Counted from the stretch's first letter, positions 27,431 through 37,194 are shown. The stretch is DNA of 64,000 bases from Demequina lutea (GCF_013409005.1 NZ_JACBZO010000001.1:310001-374000); one strand, 5' to 3'. Notes: a model not told the origin generated them from the sequence alone. Numbers and translations are program-made.

Positions 27431-28762
27431 CTAACGCCGCAGGCGCTTGCGCCACGCCTCGCGCATGGTGGGCACCAAGATCCCGTCCTCCGCCATGACG
27501 GCACGTGTGTCGCGCCTGCTGGCATAGACGCCGACGACGCCGATGATCCACGGGACCGCGAGTGACGCGAAGGCGATCCGGTACTCGCCCAGCGTGTAAA
27601 TCGATGCTCCGTGGGGTGCGACAAACTGAAGCACGACGCCCACCAACAGGACGCTGATGATGGTGGCGATGAACCCGCCCATGTTGACGAACCCGCTCGC
27701 ACTACCCGCCTTGTGGGCGACGGCATAGGAGCGCGCGAAGTCCATGCCGACAAGCGACATCGGGCCTCCCGCGCCAATCACCAGGACGAAGGCGATCAAC
27801 TCCCACAGCGGTCGCGGCGTGGTGGGCAGCAGGAGTGCCGTCCATGCGATTGCCACCACCGCGGCGCCGCCGAGCACGAGCCATGAACGGCGCATCGGGT
27901 ACTTGGCGGTCAGTAAGCCGATGAAGGGTGCCACCGCGATATTTGCCAGGACCATGCACGTGAGTAGCAGGCTCGCCCCTGCCTTCGAGAGGCCCTGGGC
28001 CGTGGTGAAGTACGGCAACCCCCACAGCAACGCAATCGTGTTTGCGGAGAAGGGGCCCACAAAGTGGCTCCAGAAGCCGAGCCGCACGCCGTGAGTGTGC
28101 CAATGGGTCTTGAGGGCGTCCCTGACCGAGGCGGCTGGCAGGCGCTCGGAGAGTGATGCGTCGTCGCTGGGGCGCACGAGCACCCACCAGACCGTGGCCG
28201 CTGTCACTGCGCCGAGGGCGGCGAGGCTGGCAAATGCGGGGGTCCACCCGGACCGGTGGAGCAGGTAGGCGAGCGGGATTGCGGAGATGAGTTGACCGGT
28301 TTGACCGATGAGACCCGTGAGCTGGACCATCACCGGCACACGGCGCGGCGGGAAGTGAATGGTGACCAAGCGGGCGACCGCGATGAAGATCGGTGCATCT
28401 CCCGCGCCGATGAGCGCGCGCGCCACGATTGCCCACCCAAAGCCCGGAGCGAACGCCATGAGCGCCTGGCCCACTGCCATCACCAAGGAGCCGGCGATGA
28501 TGACTCGAGCGGGTCCCCAGCGATCGAGCATCGTGCCCGCGGGAACCTGCATCCCCGCGTAGAGGACGATCTGTACGACCACAAGCATCGACAGCGCCGT
28601 AGCGCCGATGCCGAAGCGATCGAGCGCATCGGCGCTGGCCACGCCGAACGCGGTGCGGTGAATGACGGCCACCACATAGGCGGCGACGGCCACGCCAAAG
28701 ACGACCCACGCGGTGTGGCTGGCGCGTGGGAGGACGGGCTGCGGAGTGGCGGCGGGGGTCAC
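27431..28762 (-). CDS. Major facilitator superfamily transporter, paralogue of 22520-23821
   Basis: 443 aa, 12 membrane segments. Shares with the first MFS gene IHRTAFGVASADAL, ALIGAGDAPIFI and FPPRRVPVMVQLTGLIGQ, in the same order. Ends 8 bp after a convergent oxidoreductase. The presence of two close relatives 5 kb apart suggests duplication of a carrier gene with the intervening genes unrelated. Substrate unknown. Confidence 0.85.
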   Translation of the reverse strand: MTPAATPQPVLPRASHTAWVVFGVAVAAYVVAVIHRTAFGVASADALDRFGIGATALSMLVVVQIVLYAGMQVPAGTMLDRWGPARVIIAGSLVMAVGQALMAFAPGFGWAIVARALIGAGDAPIFIAVARLVTIHFPPRRVPVMVQLTGLIGQTGQLISAIPLAYLLHRSGWTPAFASLAALGAVTAATVWWVLVRPSDDASLSERLPAASVRDALKTHWHTHGVRLGFWSHFVGPFSANTIALLWGLPYFTTAQGLSKAGASLLLTCMVLANIAVAPFIGLLTAKYPMRRSWLVLGGAAVVAIAWTALLLPTTPRPLWELIAFVLVIGAGGPMSLVGMDFARSYAVAHKAGSASGFVNMGGFIATIISVLLVGVVLQFVAPHGASIYTLGEYRIAFASLAVPWIIGVVGVYASRRDTRAVMAEDGILVPTMREAWRKRLRR

Positions 28763-28928
28763 GGGAGTCCTTGGGGGAGGCAGTACACCCAGAGTAGGCG
28801 CCGAAGCGTGGAGCCGGTTCCGCCATAGTGCTCAGGGACGTTCGGGCTGGGTGGCACTCCCTGATTTGGGCGAGCACGCCGTCTCTGACACGACCAGGGG
28901 CGGCACGCGCACCTCCGCGAGGTGACCT

Positions 28929-29846
28929 TCAGGGCGCCCACTTGGCCGCCCCCAGGGCCACGAGCCCGCGCCAACCCATCGCGCTCGTCACCTCCCGTGG
29001 GCTGAGGGCGACGCCAACGCATTTGCTGAGCGCGATGCCGCGTGCGCGGGCAAGAAAGCCGGCGTCTACCCGCCCGGTGAGGCGTCCGTACTCGGCGAAT
29101 GCGGCGTCCACTCCCTCGCGTGGCATGAGGGTGTGCGTGAAACCCAGATCCACGGCGGGGTCGCACATGGCCATCGAGCCCCAATCGACGATGCCGCCGA
29201 AGACGCCTTCGTGGCTCAGCACGTTGGCTCCGTGCAGGTCGGCGTGGGACCACACCCACTCGGTGTGCTCAATTGCGGCGAGGGCCTCCGCCCAGATCTC
29301 GAGCGCCGCTTCGCTGTCCAGTTGCTCCCCGCTCGGGCCGGGCGCCGCGGCCAACGTGGCGACGCGCCCGCGAACCTTGGCGTCGCGGGCGGCCATGGGG
29401 ATCGACTGTTCCACGTTGAAGGGCGCGTCGTCCGGCGCCGGACTGTGCACCTGCGCGAGGGCGCGCCCTACGGCCGTCCCTGCGTCGGCGCTCAGGGGGA
29501 GGGCATCGGCCATGTCGCCTGGAACCCAGGTGACCACCGCCCAGGGCCACGGGAAGCCGTGACCGGGCACGCCGTGCGCCACGAAGCGCGGCGCGGGAAA
29601 GTCCCAGCCGCTCGAGAGTTGCGGCACCCAGTGCATCTCGGCCTGGAGGAACCGGACGGCCTCCTGGGTGCGCGGCAGGCGCGCGGCGAACTCGTCCCCC
29701 AGTCGGAACATGGCGCAGTCCCAACCGTCGAAGCGCTCGCCGATGCCCAGATGCGCGAAGTGGGGAGTTTGCTCGGCCACAAGCGAGACGACCGTCTCGT
29801 GGGTGATCGACGGATGCGCGTCCGGCGGGGTGATGTCGCTGCTCAT
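28929..29846 (-). CDS. Aminoglycoside phosphotransferase-fold kinase
   Basis: 305 aa. The catalytic loop HADLHGANVL and the metal site IVDWGSMAMCDPAVDLG are intact, with the P-loop-like N-lobe before. This APH/choline-kinase family phosphorylates aminoglycosides, macrolides or small metabolites. In a chromosomal setting without mobile DNA, resistance should not be assumed. Confidence 0.82.
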   Translation of the reverse strand: MSSDITPPDAHPSITHETVVSLVAEQTPHFAHLGIGERFDGWDCAMFRLGDEFAARLPRTQEAVRFLQAEMHWVPQLSSGWDFPAPRFVAHGVPGHGFPWPWAVVTWVPGDMADALPLSADAGTAVGRALAQVHSPAPDDAPFNVEQSIPMAARDAKVRGRVATLAAAPGPSGEQLDSEAALEIWAEALAAIEHTEWVWSHADLHGANVLSHEGVFGGIVDWGSMAMCDPAVDLGFTHTLMPREGVDAAFAEYGRLTGRVDAGFLARARGIALSKCVGVALSPREVTSAMGWRGLVALGAAKWAP

Positions 29847-29990
29847 GCGGCCACGTTCGCGTTCACGCGAGCGACGCTAGCATCTTGAGCGTCGTGGCCT
29901 GCAGGGGAACGTGCAAGGCTTCACGTCCCACGGCGACGCGCGCCCTCGTACCTAGGATGGTCTTAGCACAGACGTGCATGGAAGGCAGTG

Positions 29991-31037
29991 ATGAAGGACT
30001 TCGACAGGGGCGTCAATCTTGGTGGATGGCTATCTCAATATGCGGCCTACGATCACGAGCACTTCCGGACCTTCATCACCAGGCGTGACATTCAGCGGAT
30101 CGCCGCATGGGGTCTCGACCACGTGCGGTTGCCCGTCGACTACCCGGTGATCGAGTCGGACGACGCCATCGGGGCGCCGCGCGAGGACGGGTACGACTAC
30201 ATCGACAGGTGCATTGAGTGGTGCGCCGACGCGGGGCTGGCAGTAATTCTCGATGTTCACGAGGCGCCCGGATTCACGTTCCGCAATGACCTCGAGGAGG
30301 GCGACGCCGCAGCCAACAACCTGTTCACGGATCCCGCCGTCCAGGATCGCTTCGTCGCGCTGTGGGAAACCATCGTGCGCCGATATGCGGACGCCGCAGT
30401 CCCCATGGTCTTTGAGCTCCTCAACGAGGTGACCCTGCCCGACAATGGCCCATGGAACGCGCTCGTGTCGCGTACGGTCGCGGCCATCAGGGCGATAGCG
30501 CCCGAGGCGGTCATCATGATCGGCGGGACCCACAACAACGCGGTGAGCGGCCTCGACGGACTGGTCGAGATCGACGACCCCCACCTCGTCTACACGTTCC
30601 ACACGTACGAGCCGCTGTACTTCACGCACCAGAATGCGCCGTGGGTCGAGGGACCGCGCGAGTGGGGTGGCGCGCCGTTGTACCCCGGCTACCTCCATGG
30701 TCTTGGCGAGTGGCTCGCGGCCAATCCGCAGCACAACCAGTTCGGCGACCAGCACGTGGACCAGCGCATGGACCGCGAGTTCTTGGCCGATGTCGTGGCG
30801 CCCGCAGTGGCCTTCGCCCAGCGCACCGGCCACGAGGTCTATTGCGGCGAGTTCGGCGTCGCCGACTGGGTGGACCCCGCGAGCCGCCGCGCCTGGCTCG
30901 GCGACTTTCTTGGCCTCTTGCGCGAGCACGACATCGGCTTTGGTCTGTGGTCCTACAAGGCCATGGACTTTGGGCTCGTGGACCTGCACGGCGAGGTGGT
31001 CGACCCCGAGTACCTCGCGATCGTGCGCGGCGAGTAG
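29991..31037 (+). CDS. Glycoside hydrolase family 5 (cellulase superfamily), cytosolic
   Basis: 348 aa from ATG 29991, with GGAAGG upstream. GH5 features: RGVNLGGWL at the N-terminus, HVRLPVDY, acid/base Glu146 in ELLNEV, HTYEPL and the nucleophile Glu287 in YCGEFGV. There is no signal peptide or carbohydrate-binding module, so it likely cleaves imported beta-gluco- or manno-oligosaccharides rather than polymers. Stands alone; no regulator adjacent. Confidence 0.87.
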   Translation: MKDFDRGVNLGGWLSQYAAYDHEHFRTFITRRDIQRIAAWGLDHVRLPVDYPVIESDDAIGAPREDGYDYIDRCIEWCADAGLAVILDVHEAPGFTFRNDLEEGDAAANNLFTDPAVQDRFVALWETIVRRYADAAVPMVFELLNEVTLPDNGPWNALVSRTVAAIRAIAPEAVIMIGGTHNNAVSGLDGLVEIDDPHLVYTFHTYEPLYFTHQNAPWVEGPREWGGAPLYPGYLHGLGEWLAANPQHNQFGDQHVDQRMDREFLADVVAPAVAFAQRTGHEVYCGEFGVADWVDPASRRAWLGDFLGLLREHDIGFGLWSYKAMDFGLVDLHGEVVDPEYLAIVRGE

Positions 31038-31114
31038 GCCTCGGCCCGGTCACGCCCGATCACTCTCACGGAACCCCTGGCGAGGGCGATCGAACCCCGG
31101 CTACGCTGGCGCCC

Positions 31115-32317
31115 ATGCGGCGTCAGTTTTGGAAGCTATTTTGGATGCCGCCGCGTGCCCACGGCGAGGTGCTGCAGGAGCGGCGGGTCAGTTACGTCGA
31201 GCTCTTCTATGACCTGGTATTCGTCGTGGTGGTCGCGCGAGCGGCAAACGCCCTCGCTCACCACGTCTCGTGGGGTGGAGTTGGAGCCTTCGCTGTCATC
31301 TTTGCGATGGTGTGGATCCTGTGGCTCAACGGCACGATGTACTACGAGCTCCATGGCCGCGAGGACGGCCGCACCCGCACCTTCGTCTTTCTCGAGATGA
31401 CCCTGCTGGCGATCCTTGCGGTATTCACAGGGGGTGCCAACGGCGGGTACGGGCGCGAGTTCGCCGCCGTCTACGCGTTGCTGCTCGCGGTCGTGACGCT
31501 GTTCTGGTGGCGCGTGCAGCGCTACGACGACCCCAAGTACCTCCCGCAGGCCAGGCGCTACGTCGGGTTCATGATGGGCGGCGTCGCCCTGATGGGCAGC
31601 AGTGCGTGGGCGCCCGAGGCGTGGCGCGTGCCGGTGTGGGCGGTGTTCGCCGTCATCGGGCTGACCCTCGCGCTCCTCACCTTCATGCGCCACCGCCCGG
31701 CGGACCAGGTCGCGACGGTGCCCACCGAGTCCCTCGTCGAGCGATTCGACCTCTTCACGATCCTCGTCCTCGGCGAGGTGGTGTCCGGGGTGGTCATCGG
31801 GCTGTCCGGCTCCGAGTTGGCCACCACCGGCGTCGTCGCCGCAGTTCTCGGAATGGTGCTCGCGTTCGCGTTCTGGTGGCTCTACTTCGACTTTGTGGGC
31901 CGCCACGTGCCGGTGAACGAGCCGCGCATTATCGGTGCATGGATCGGCTGGCACCTGCCGATCGCGGCGGCGATCGTGGGAGCGGGCGCGGCCGTCGTGA
32001 GCCTCGTCGAGCACTCTGGCGAAGCACACACGCCCGCGGCCACCGCGTGGCTGCTCGCGAGCGCGACGTCGCTCTTCCTCGTTTCGCTCGTCGGAGTGTC
32101 AGAGACGCTTCCCCACGCTCGAGCCGAGAACCGGGGCTTCCCGGTCGTGTCCGCGACACTGCTGGTGGCGGCCCTCGCCGTGCTCGTGGTGGGGGCGCTG
32201 CAACCCGTGGCATGGCTCTTTGCGCTGCTGCTTGTCCTCATCGCGTCGATCGGCTGGGTGGTCGCTGCGGCGCGGTCCGTCGCGCACGGCACCGCGCCTT
32301 TGCCCGACGGTCTCTGA
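31115..32317 (+). CDS. Low temperature requirement A (LtrA) family membrane protein
   Basis: 400 aa from ATG 31115. The motif VSYVELFYDLVFVVVVARAA at the N-terminus and about eleven hydrophobic helices with FDLFTILVLGE in the middle define the LtrA family. Named from Listeria cold growth, but its biochemical role is not established. A -10-like TACGCT ends 7 nt before ATG, so the mRNA is probably leaderless; the long frame upstream overlaps the GH5 gene and is not coding. Confidence 0.88.
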   Translation: MRRQFWKLFWMPPRAHGEVLQERRVSYVELFYDLVFVVVVARAANALAHHVSWGGVGAFAVIFAMVWILWLNGTMYYELHGREDGRTRTFVFLEMTLLAILAVFTGGANGGYGREFAAVYALLLAVVTLFWWRVQRYDDPKYLPQARRYVGFMMGGVALMGSSAWAPEAWRVPVWAVFAVIGLTLALLTFMRHRPADQVATVPTESLVERFDLFTILVLGEVVSGVVIGLSGSELATTGVVAAVLGMVLAFAFWWLYFDFVGRHVPVNEPRIIGAWIGWHLPIAAAIVGAGAAVVSLVEHSGEAHTPAATAWLLASATSLFLVSLVGVSETLPHARAENRGFPVVSATLLVAALAVLVVGALQPVAWLFALLLVLIASIGWVVAAARSVAHGTAPLPDGL

Positions 32318-32370
32318 GTCGCCCGACGGGCCGTGGCTCGCGATACGTGCCCGCGCATAGGCTAGGGGCG

Positions 32371-33144
32371 ATGACAACACCCGCCCGCCCACCCCGTCCA
32401 GTGCACACCGCGACCGTGGTGCGCACCGAGACCGTCGCGCGCGACATGGTCCGCGTGATCCTGACCGGCGAGGACCTGCGCGCCCTACCCGAGCTCACGT
32501 TTACGGACGCCTACGTCAAGCTCCGGTTCGGCGAGGTGACGCGCACCTACACGGTCCGCCGCTTCGACCGCGGGACCAACGAGATGGCGATCGACTTTGT
32601 GATCCATGGCGACGTGGGGCTCGCGGGCCCGTGGGCCGCGCGTGCCAAGCCCGGCGACGAGATCTCGTTCATGGGTCCAAGCGGCGCCTGGGCACCATCG
32701 GCCGATGCCGACGTGCACCTCCTCGTCGGCGACGAGGCCGCGATCCCCGCGATCGCCGCGGCACTCGAGGCGCTACCCGACGATGCGAGGGCGCTGGTCT
32801 TCATTGAGGTCACCTCGGCGGAACATCACCAGCCGCTACCCGCGACGTCCAGGACCGAGATCACGTGGGTGCACCGCGACGAGCACGGGCTCGGGTACGG
32901 CGAGGCCCTGACGCGCGCGGTGGTAGCAGCGGGTGTGCCCGACGGCGTGGTTGAAGCTTTTGTGCACGGCAACGCCGACATGGTGAAGCCGCTGCGGCGC
33001 TTTCTGTTCTTTGATGCGGGGCTCGACCGTGCGCGGGTGTCGATCTCGGGCTACTGGCGCACGGGCCTCAACGAGGACGGCTGGCAGTCGAGCAAGCGCG
33101 AGTTCAACGCCGCCATGGAGGCCGAGGACCCGCGTCGGCCGTGA
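32371..33144 (+). CDS. Siderophore-interacting protein (FAD-binding ferric reductase)
   Basis: 257 aa from ATG 32371. FAD domain with RTYTVRRFD and the FVIHG segment followed by GPWAARAKPGDEI, then the NAD(P) domain HLLVGDEAAIPAIAAALE and the C-terminal GYWRTGLNEDGW. This is the ViuB/SIP pattern: reduction of ferric-siderophores in the cytosol to release iron. No siderophore transporter adjacent. TAGGCT ends 7 nt before the ATG (leaderless). Confidence 0.92.
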   Translation: MTTPARPPRPVHTATVVRTETVARDMVRVILTGEDLRALPELTFTDAYVKLRFGEVTRTYTVRRFDRGTNEMAIDFVIHGDVGLAGPWAARAKPGDEISFMGPSGAWAPSADADVHLLVGDEAAIPAIAAALEALPDDARALVFIEVTSAEHHQPLPATSRTEITWVHRDEHGLGYGEALTRAVVAAGVPDGVVEAFVHGNADMVKPLRRFLFFDAGLDRARVSISGYWRTGLNEDGWQSSKREFNAAMEAEDPRRP

Positions 33145-33148
33145 GCGG

Positions 33149-33631
33149 CTAGTCGGTTTCCGGCGTGAGGAGCTTGCGCATCTGCAGAGCGGTCGTCTCG
33201 TAGCCGAGCTTCTCATACAGCCCGCGCGCGACGGAGTTGGATCCAAACACGTTCAGGCCCAGGGTTCGCGCGCCCTCACGCCGCGCATGGTCCTCGCCAA
33301 GAAGCATCGCCGCGCGCCCGTGGCCATGCCCGCGCTTGTCAGCGTCGATCTGGATGTTCCACACCCACCAAGCATCTGGGTCGGCGCTCGTATCTGGGCC
33401 AATCCATAGGAAGCCCACGCGCTCGCCCTCGTCGTCGAGCACGTCGAAGACGGATTGTCCGGGTGCGGGCGAACCGTCAGGGAACGCGGGGGCCACGCTC
33501 GTCGCCGCGTGCTGAGTGGCGTCCTCGCGGGTGCGTCCGGCGGCCACGAGCTCTTCGATGTACTCGCGAGTAGAATCTTCGAGCCAGGCTGGCAGCCGCT
33601 CGGCGCTCATCGGGCGCAGGGTTGTCGACAT
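33149..33631 (-). CDS. GNAT-family N-acetyltransferase
   Basis: 160 aa. The acetyl-CoA loop is DKRGHGHGRAAM (residues near 99-110) and the C-terminal GLYEKLGYETTALQMRK completes the GNAT fold. Acetylates an unknown amine. Ends 4 bp from the convergent siderophore-interacting gene. Confidence 0.87.
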   Translation of the reverse strand: MSTTLRPMSAERLPAWLEDSTREYIEELVAAGRTREDATQHAATSVAPAFPDGSPAPGQSVFDVLDDEGERVGFLWIGPDTSADPDAWWVWNIQIDADKRGHGHGRAAMLLGEDHARREGARTLGLNVFGSNSVARGLYEKLGYETTALQMRKLLTPETD

Positions 33632-33774
33632 GGGACGAGTCTTTCACGCGCGGCCGACCTCGCGGCCGACCGCACTCGAGTGGTCTACGTAGTGGGCCCC
33701 GTGGGGCTCGTGCCTCCGCCCGGCGTGCCAGGGAGCCGCTTGCCCTTGTCGTCGTGTGCGTGTTGAATCAGGCC

Positions 33775-34821
33775 ATGGGGCCTGATGGGGGGACCGCGCG
33801 TCACGACGCCGCGGAATCGCAAGCTGAGGAATCGCAAGACGCGCGGGGCGAACACGCTGGTGCCGCGAGATCACTTCTCGCCATGGCCGCCGCCGTCGGA
33901 GTGCTGTGGGTTGGGCTCTACGTCGGCATGTCGGCGTTCATGGCCGTGCTCTTCGGCGCCTTTGTGGGGCTGGTCGGGATCGTGATCGTGATGGTGTTGG
34001 TGGTCGTCGTGTTGGCCACGATCATCAAGGCAGCGACCGGGCGTCGGCGCGTGGGCGCGGCGATTGCGGTGACCCTATTCGCCGGAGTGGCGCAGGCGGT
34101 GGCACTCGCGCACTTCGGCCAGATCCCGATGATGTGGGTACAGCCCGGTCTTGACCTCGTGTACCCCGTGATTGCTGTGTTCGGCGCCTTGGCGCTCGGG
34201 CTTTTCCTCGGACCGTGGCGGGTTCGCGTGGCGGGCGCGGTTGCTGCGCTGTCCATCGTGGTGGTGGCGGTCTCGGTGTTCAAGTCCGAACCCGTGGGGT
34301 TCGACCCCAGTAACGGCTCATCCCCCAAGGAGGAGTTGGCACGGTTCACCATGCTGAATTCAGGGACGCTCGTCGCGGACGCCCCGGGGTTCGAAGTGGT
34401 GCGCGTGCGCCGCAGCGGCGCTTACACAGCGTGGGAGAAGACGCCGGGTGGCGGAGTGGTCCAGATCTCATACGACGTCCGCCCTCCCGACGAGGACGTC
34501 GCGTCCGTCTACCCATGCTGGACGTTGCGCTATGGACAAATGGGCCTGAAATCGACGGATGCGATCGAGGACTTTGCGGACTGGTGCGTTCCCGACGACG
34601 AGGGATGGGCTCGCACCGACGGGACGGGCTTTACGCGTCTGCGAGACGGCGAATACGTGACAGTGAAAAGCGCAGACGACGTGAACGTCAGGTTCGCGGG
34701 GGCACCGCGCACCGCGAATCCCGCAGATGTCGCTCTAGCGCTCGCGACCCTGCGTCCCATTACCGAAGACGAGATGCGGATCGGCTTCGAGGCTTCGAAT
34801 CCGGTAGTGCCGGAAAACTGA
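33775..34821 (+). CDS. Hypothetical membrane protein with C-terminal extracytoplasmic domain
   Basis: 348 aa from ATG 33775. A charged N-terminus is followed by about five hydrophobic helices (residues 35-165), then a soluble region of about 180 residues with two cysteines (YPCWTL, DWCVPD) that could form a disulfide outside the membrane. No family recognised. TTGAAT lies 6 nt before the ATG, suggesting a leaderless start. Confidence 0.65.
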   Translation: MGPDGGTARHDAAESQAEESQDARGEHAGAARSLLAMAAAVGVLWVGLYVGMSAFMAVLFGAFVGLVGIVIVMVLVVVVLATIIKAATGRRRVGAAIAVTLFAGVAQAVALAHFGQIPMMWVQPGLDLVYPVIAVFGALALGLFLGPWRVRVAGAVAALSIVVVAVSVFKSEPVGFDPSNGSSPKEELARFTMLNSGTLVADAPGFEVVRVRRSGAYTAWEKTPGGGVVQISYDVRPPDEDVASVYPCWTLRYGQMGLKSTDAIEDFADWCVPDDEGWARTDGTGFTRLRDGEYVTVKSADDVNVRFAGAPRTANPADVALALATLRPITEDEMRIGFEASNPVVPEN

Positions 34822-34880
34822 CCGGTGGCGGGGAGCAACTGAAGCGCTCGACGGTTGCCGCGGCCAGACGCCGGCGGAAC

Positions 34881-35219
34881 TCAGGCGCCAGCGAAGCCGT
34901 CAACGGCCTCGAGGCCCTTGTCCATGAACGCGCCCTCGCCGAACGTGTTGATCTTGAAGAACACGCCCTGGCTGCCGCCGGAGGTTGTGAGCGCGACCTC
35001 CATCCGGTCCCCGACGGCGAGGATGCTCACCGACAGCGTGAGGCGGTTCCCTCCGGTCATGCTGTACCGCTCGTACGTCCGTAGGATCATGCGCGCGTCC
35101 CCGATCGAGAGCACATCTTGGTGCTCGATCGATGCCGAGACGCTGCCCCTAGTGATGGCGTTGTCGAGGTGGGTGGCGAGAGCGTCGGCCGAGCCGACGA
35201 GTGATCGGGTCTGGTACAT
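34881..35219 (-). CDS. Hypothetical protein (112 aa)
   Basis: From ATG 35219 with AGGAGG 9 nt upstream; this excludes the longer frame to 35303. A small soluble alpha/beta protein: helix (SADALATHLDNAIT), several strands (SASIEHQDVLSIGDARMIL, LTLSVSILAVGDRMEVALTT) and a Gly-rich end. I do not recognise the family with certainty. Confidence 0.65.
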   Translation of the reverse strand: MYQTRSLVGSADALATHLDNAITRGSVSASIEHQDVLSIGDARMILRTYERYSMTGGNRLTLSVSILAVGDRMEVALTTSGGSQGVFFKINTFGEGAFMDKGLEAVDGFAGA

Positions 35220-35418
35220 GAGTGATCCCTCCTGGCGCCGCGCGTGTTCGCGTGCCTCTGGCGGGGTCGAATCCGCGACTTCCACCCCGACATCGCGCTC
35301 CACTACGAATCCTATTTCGCCGGGTTTGCCGATGAGGGGAAGCGCGCGAGAACTTCCGCTGCGCGACCGTCGCCGGTGCGAGCGATTCCGGGATACATGA
35401 CGGTGCTACCGTGACGCC

Positions 35419-36327
35419 GTGACCCGCCGCTCGGCATTCGTGATCTTCGCGCCGCTGGTGTTCGTTCTCTCGGGGACGTTCCAGTATGTGGGCGCTGGCG
35501 TGGCCGTCGGGTTGTTCGACCGCATGCCGGTGGTGTCTGTCGCATGGTCCAGAATCGCGATCGCGGCGGTCGTGCTGATGATTCTGTTGCGGCCATGGCG
35601 ACGCCACTGGACCCGTCGCACCTGGTGGCGCGCTGTGGCCTTCGGCACCGTGCTCGCGGGCATGAACATCGCCTTCTACCTAGCACTGGAGCATCTTCCC
35701 CTGGGCACCGCGGTTGCGGTGGAGTTCATCGGCCCTGTCGCGGTCGGCGCCCTGACGGGCCGAGGCTGGCGAGAGCGCGCGGCCATCGCGCTCGCCGCGG
35801 TCGGCGTCGTTCTGATCGTCGGGGTCGCGCTTGATGCAGGCGGCCGTGATGCCGCCATCGGCCTGTTCTGGATACTGCTTGCGGCCGCGGGGTGGGCGGG
35901 TTACATCATGCTCGGCCGTAAGGTGGCGACTCCGGCGCCCGGGGAGCCGTCGGGCCTGGAATCGCTATCGGTGTCGATGGCTGCAGGGGCCGTCGTGTTC
36001 GCGCCGATCGGAGTCCTTGGCATGGTGAGCGGGGACGTAGCGCCCATCGCCGATCTACACCTGATCCTGCTGCTGGTCGTGGTGGCAGTGTTCTCGTCGG
36101 TGCTGCCCTACGGCATCGATCAGATCGTGCTGCGCCATGCCCCGACGGCGCGCTTCTCCGTGCTGCTGTCCGTGTTCCCCGCTACCGCGCTTCTTGTGGG
36201 GGCCGTGATGCTCGCAGAGATTCCCACCCTCATCGAAGGCATCGGGCTGGTTGCCGTCTCGGCGGCGATCGCGCTCGCCTCGCGGCGAGAGCGTGTATCG
36301 GTCGAGACCGTGGTTCCTCCCGAATAG
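35419..36327 (+). CDS. EamA/DMT-family transporter (RhtA-like exporter)
   Basis: 302 aa from GTG 35419, ten membrane helices in two EamA repeats (FLRM-like start SGTFQYVGAGVAVGLF; FYLALEHLPLGTAVAVEFIGPV; second repeat SSVLPYGIDQIVLRHAP). The pattern fits amino-acid/metabolite exporters such as RhtA. TACCGT ends 6 nt before the start (leaderless). Confidence 0.87.
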   Translation: MTRRSAFVIFAPLVFVLSGTFQYVGAGVAVGLFDRMPVVSVAWSRIAIAAVVLMILLRPWRRHWTRRTWWRAVAFGTVLAGMNIAFYLALEHLPLGTAVAVEFIGPVAVGALTGRGWRERAAIALAAVGVVLIVGVALDAGGRDAAIGLFWILLAAAGWAGYIMLGRKVATPAPGEPSGLESLSVSMAAGAVVFAPIGVLGMVSGDVAPIADLHLILLLVVVAVFSSVLPYGIDQIVLRHAPTARFSVLLSVFPATALLVGAVMLAEIPTLIEGIGLVAVSAAIALASRRERVSVETVVPPE

Positions 36328-36354
36328 GCAAGGGTGCGAGCAACACACTTCAGG

Positions 36355-36427
36355 TGGGCCCCGTGGGGCTCGAACCCACGACCCGCGGATTAAAAGTCCG
36401 CTGCTCTACCAACTGAGCTAGAGGCCC
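36355..36427 (-). tRNA. tRNA-Lys (TTT)
   Basis: 73 nt. Acceptor GGGCCTC/GGGGCCC with discriminator A. The anticodon stem GCGGA/TCCGC encloses CTTTTAA, giving TTT. T-arm GTGGGTTCGAGCCCCAC. The large catabolic locus begins 60 bp beyond its 5' end. Confidence 0.95.
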
Positions 36428-36486
36428 GCCCCGCAATCCTAATGGGGTCGAGGGGCGCGCCCCGCTCCGCCAGCAGGGACGAACGT

Positions 36487-37194
36487 TCAGGTGACGCGAA
36501 CGCCCCGGTCGATGTAGATGCTCGTGCCGGAGATGCCGCGGTTGCGCAACAGGAACTGCACGGCATCCACGATGTCTGCCATCGTCGCGAGCTCGCCACC
36601 CGGCGTGCGGGCACGGTGGCCATCGAGCACGGACTGCGGCTTCCCAGCCCAGAACGGACTGTCGCCGACGATTCCGGGGTGCAGAGCGTTGACCCGAATG
36701 GGAGCGAGCTCAAGTGCAAGCGTGACGGTCATGCCTTCCACGCCGCCATTGATGGAGGACACGGTCGTCGAGCCAGGGTAGGGAATGTCCTTGGCGCGAC
36801 CACCGAAGAGCACGATGCCCGTGCCGCCGTCGGGATCGAGGCGGTCGATGAGCGTGTGGATGGTCTCGGTGTACCCCACGAGCTTGAGTGTCACGAGTCG
36901 CTTCGCCCGCTCGAAGTCGTAGTCGCGCACGCTGTTCGCGTCGCGCTCGATCGCGGCGATCACGAGGCCGTTGACCTTGCCGACGCTGGCCAGGCCGGGG
37001 CCGACCGTGTCGGGCTCAGACAGGTCGACGGCAACGGCCGTCGCCTGCGGCCCGATCGAGGCCGCCACTTCCTGGGCGCGGGCCAGATCGCGACCGGAGA
37101 TCACGACGTTGTCACCCCGGGCGACGACATCCTTGGCGATCTCGAGGCCGATGCCCGAGGTGCCGCCGATGACGACGATCGTCTGGGCGCTCAC
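36487..37194 (-). CDS. SDR-fold protein lacking the catalytic Tyr and Lys
   Basis: 235 aa. The cofactor motif GGTSGIG (residues 10-16) and the fold are those of a classical SDR, and GMTVTLALELAPIRVNALHPG matches the post-active-site helix and loop. Aligning that segment puts Val145 where the catalytic Tyr should be and Asn149 in place of Lys (VSSIN instead of YxxxK). It may therefore bind NAD(P) without classical SDR catalysis, or use other residues. Its ATG overlaps the stop of the ketopantoate-reductase homologue upstream (ATGA), so they are co-expressed. Confidence 0.8.
   Translation of the reverse strand: MSAQTIVVIGGTSGIGLEIAKDVVARGDNVVISGRDLARAQEVAASIGPQATAVAVDLSEPDTVGPGLASVGKVNGLVIAAIERDANSVRDYDFERAKRLVTLKLVGYTETIHTLIDRLDPDGGTGIVLFGGRAKDIPYPGSTTVSSINGGVEGMTVTLALELAPIRVNALHPGIVGDSPFWAGKPQSVLDGHRARTPGGELATMADIVDAVQFLLRNRGISGTSIYIDRGVRVT

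Noticed and set aside
28929-29846. Antibiotic resistance gene
   Set aside because: The fold is aminoglycoside-phosphotransferase-like but this large family has many metabolic kinases, and there is no mobile context.
36355-36427. tRNA-Lys as attachment site for the catabolic region as a genomic island
   Set aside because: The 3' end of the tRNA faces away from the region, no repeated tRNA end was noticed, and no integrase gene is present.
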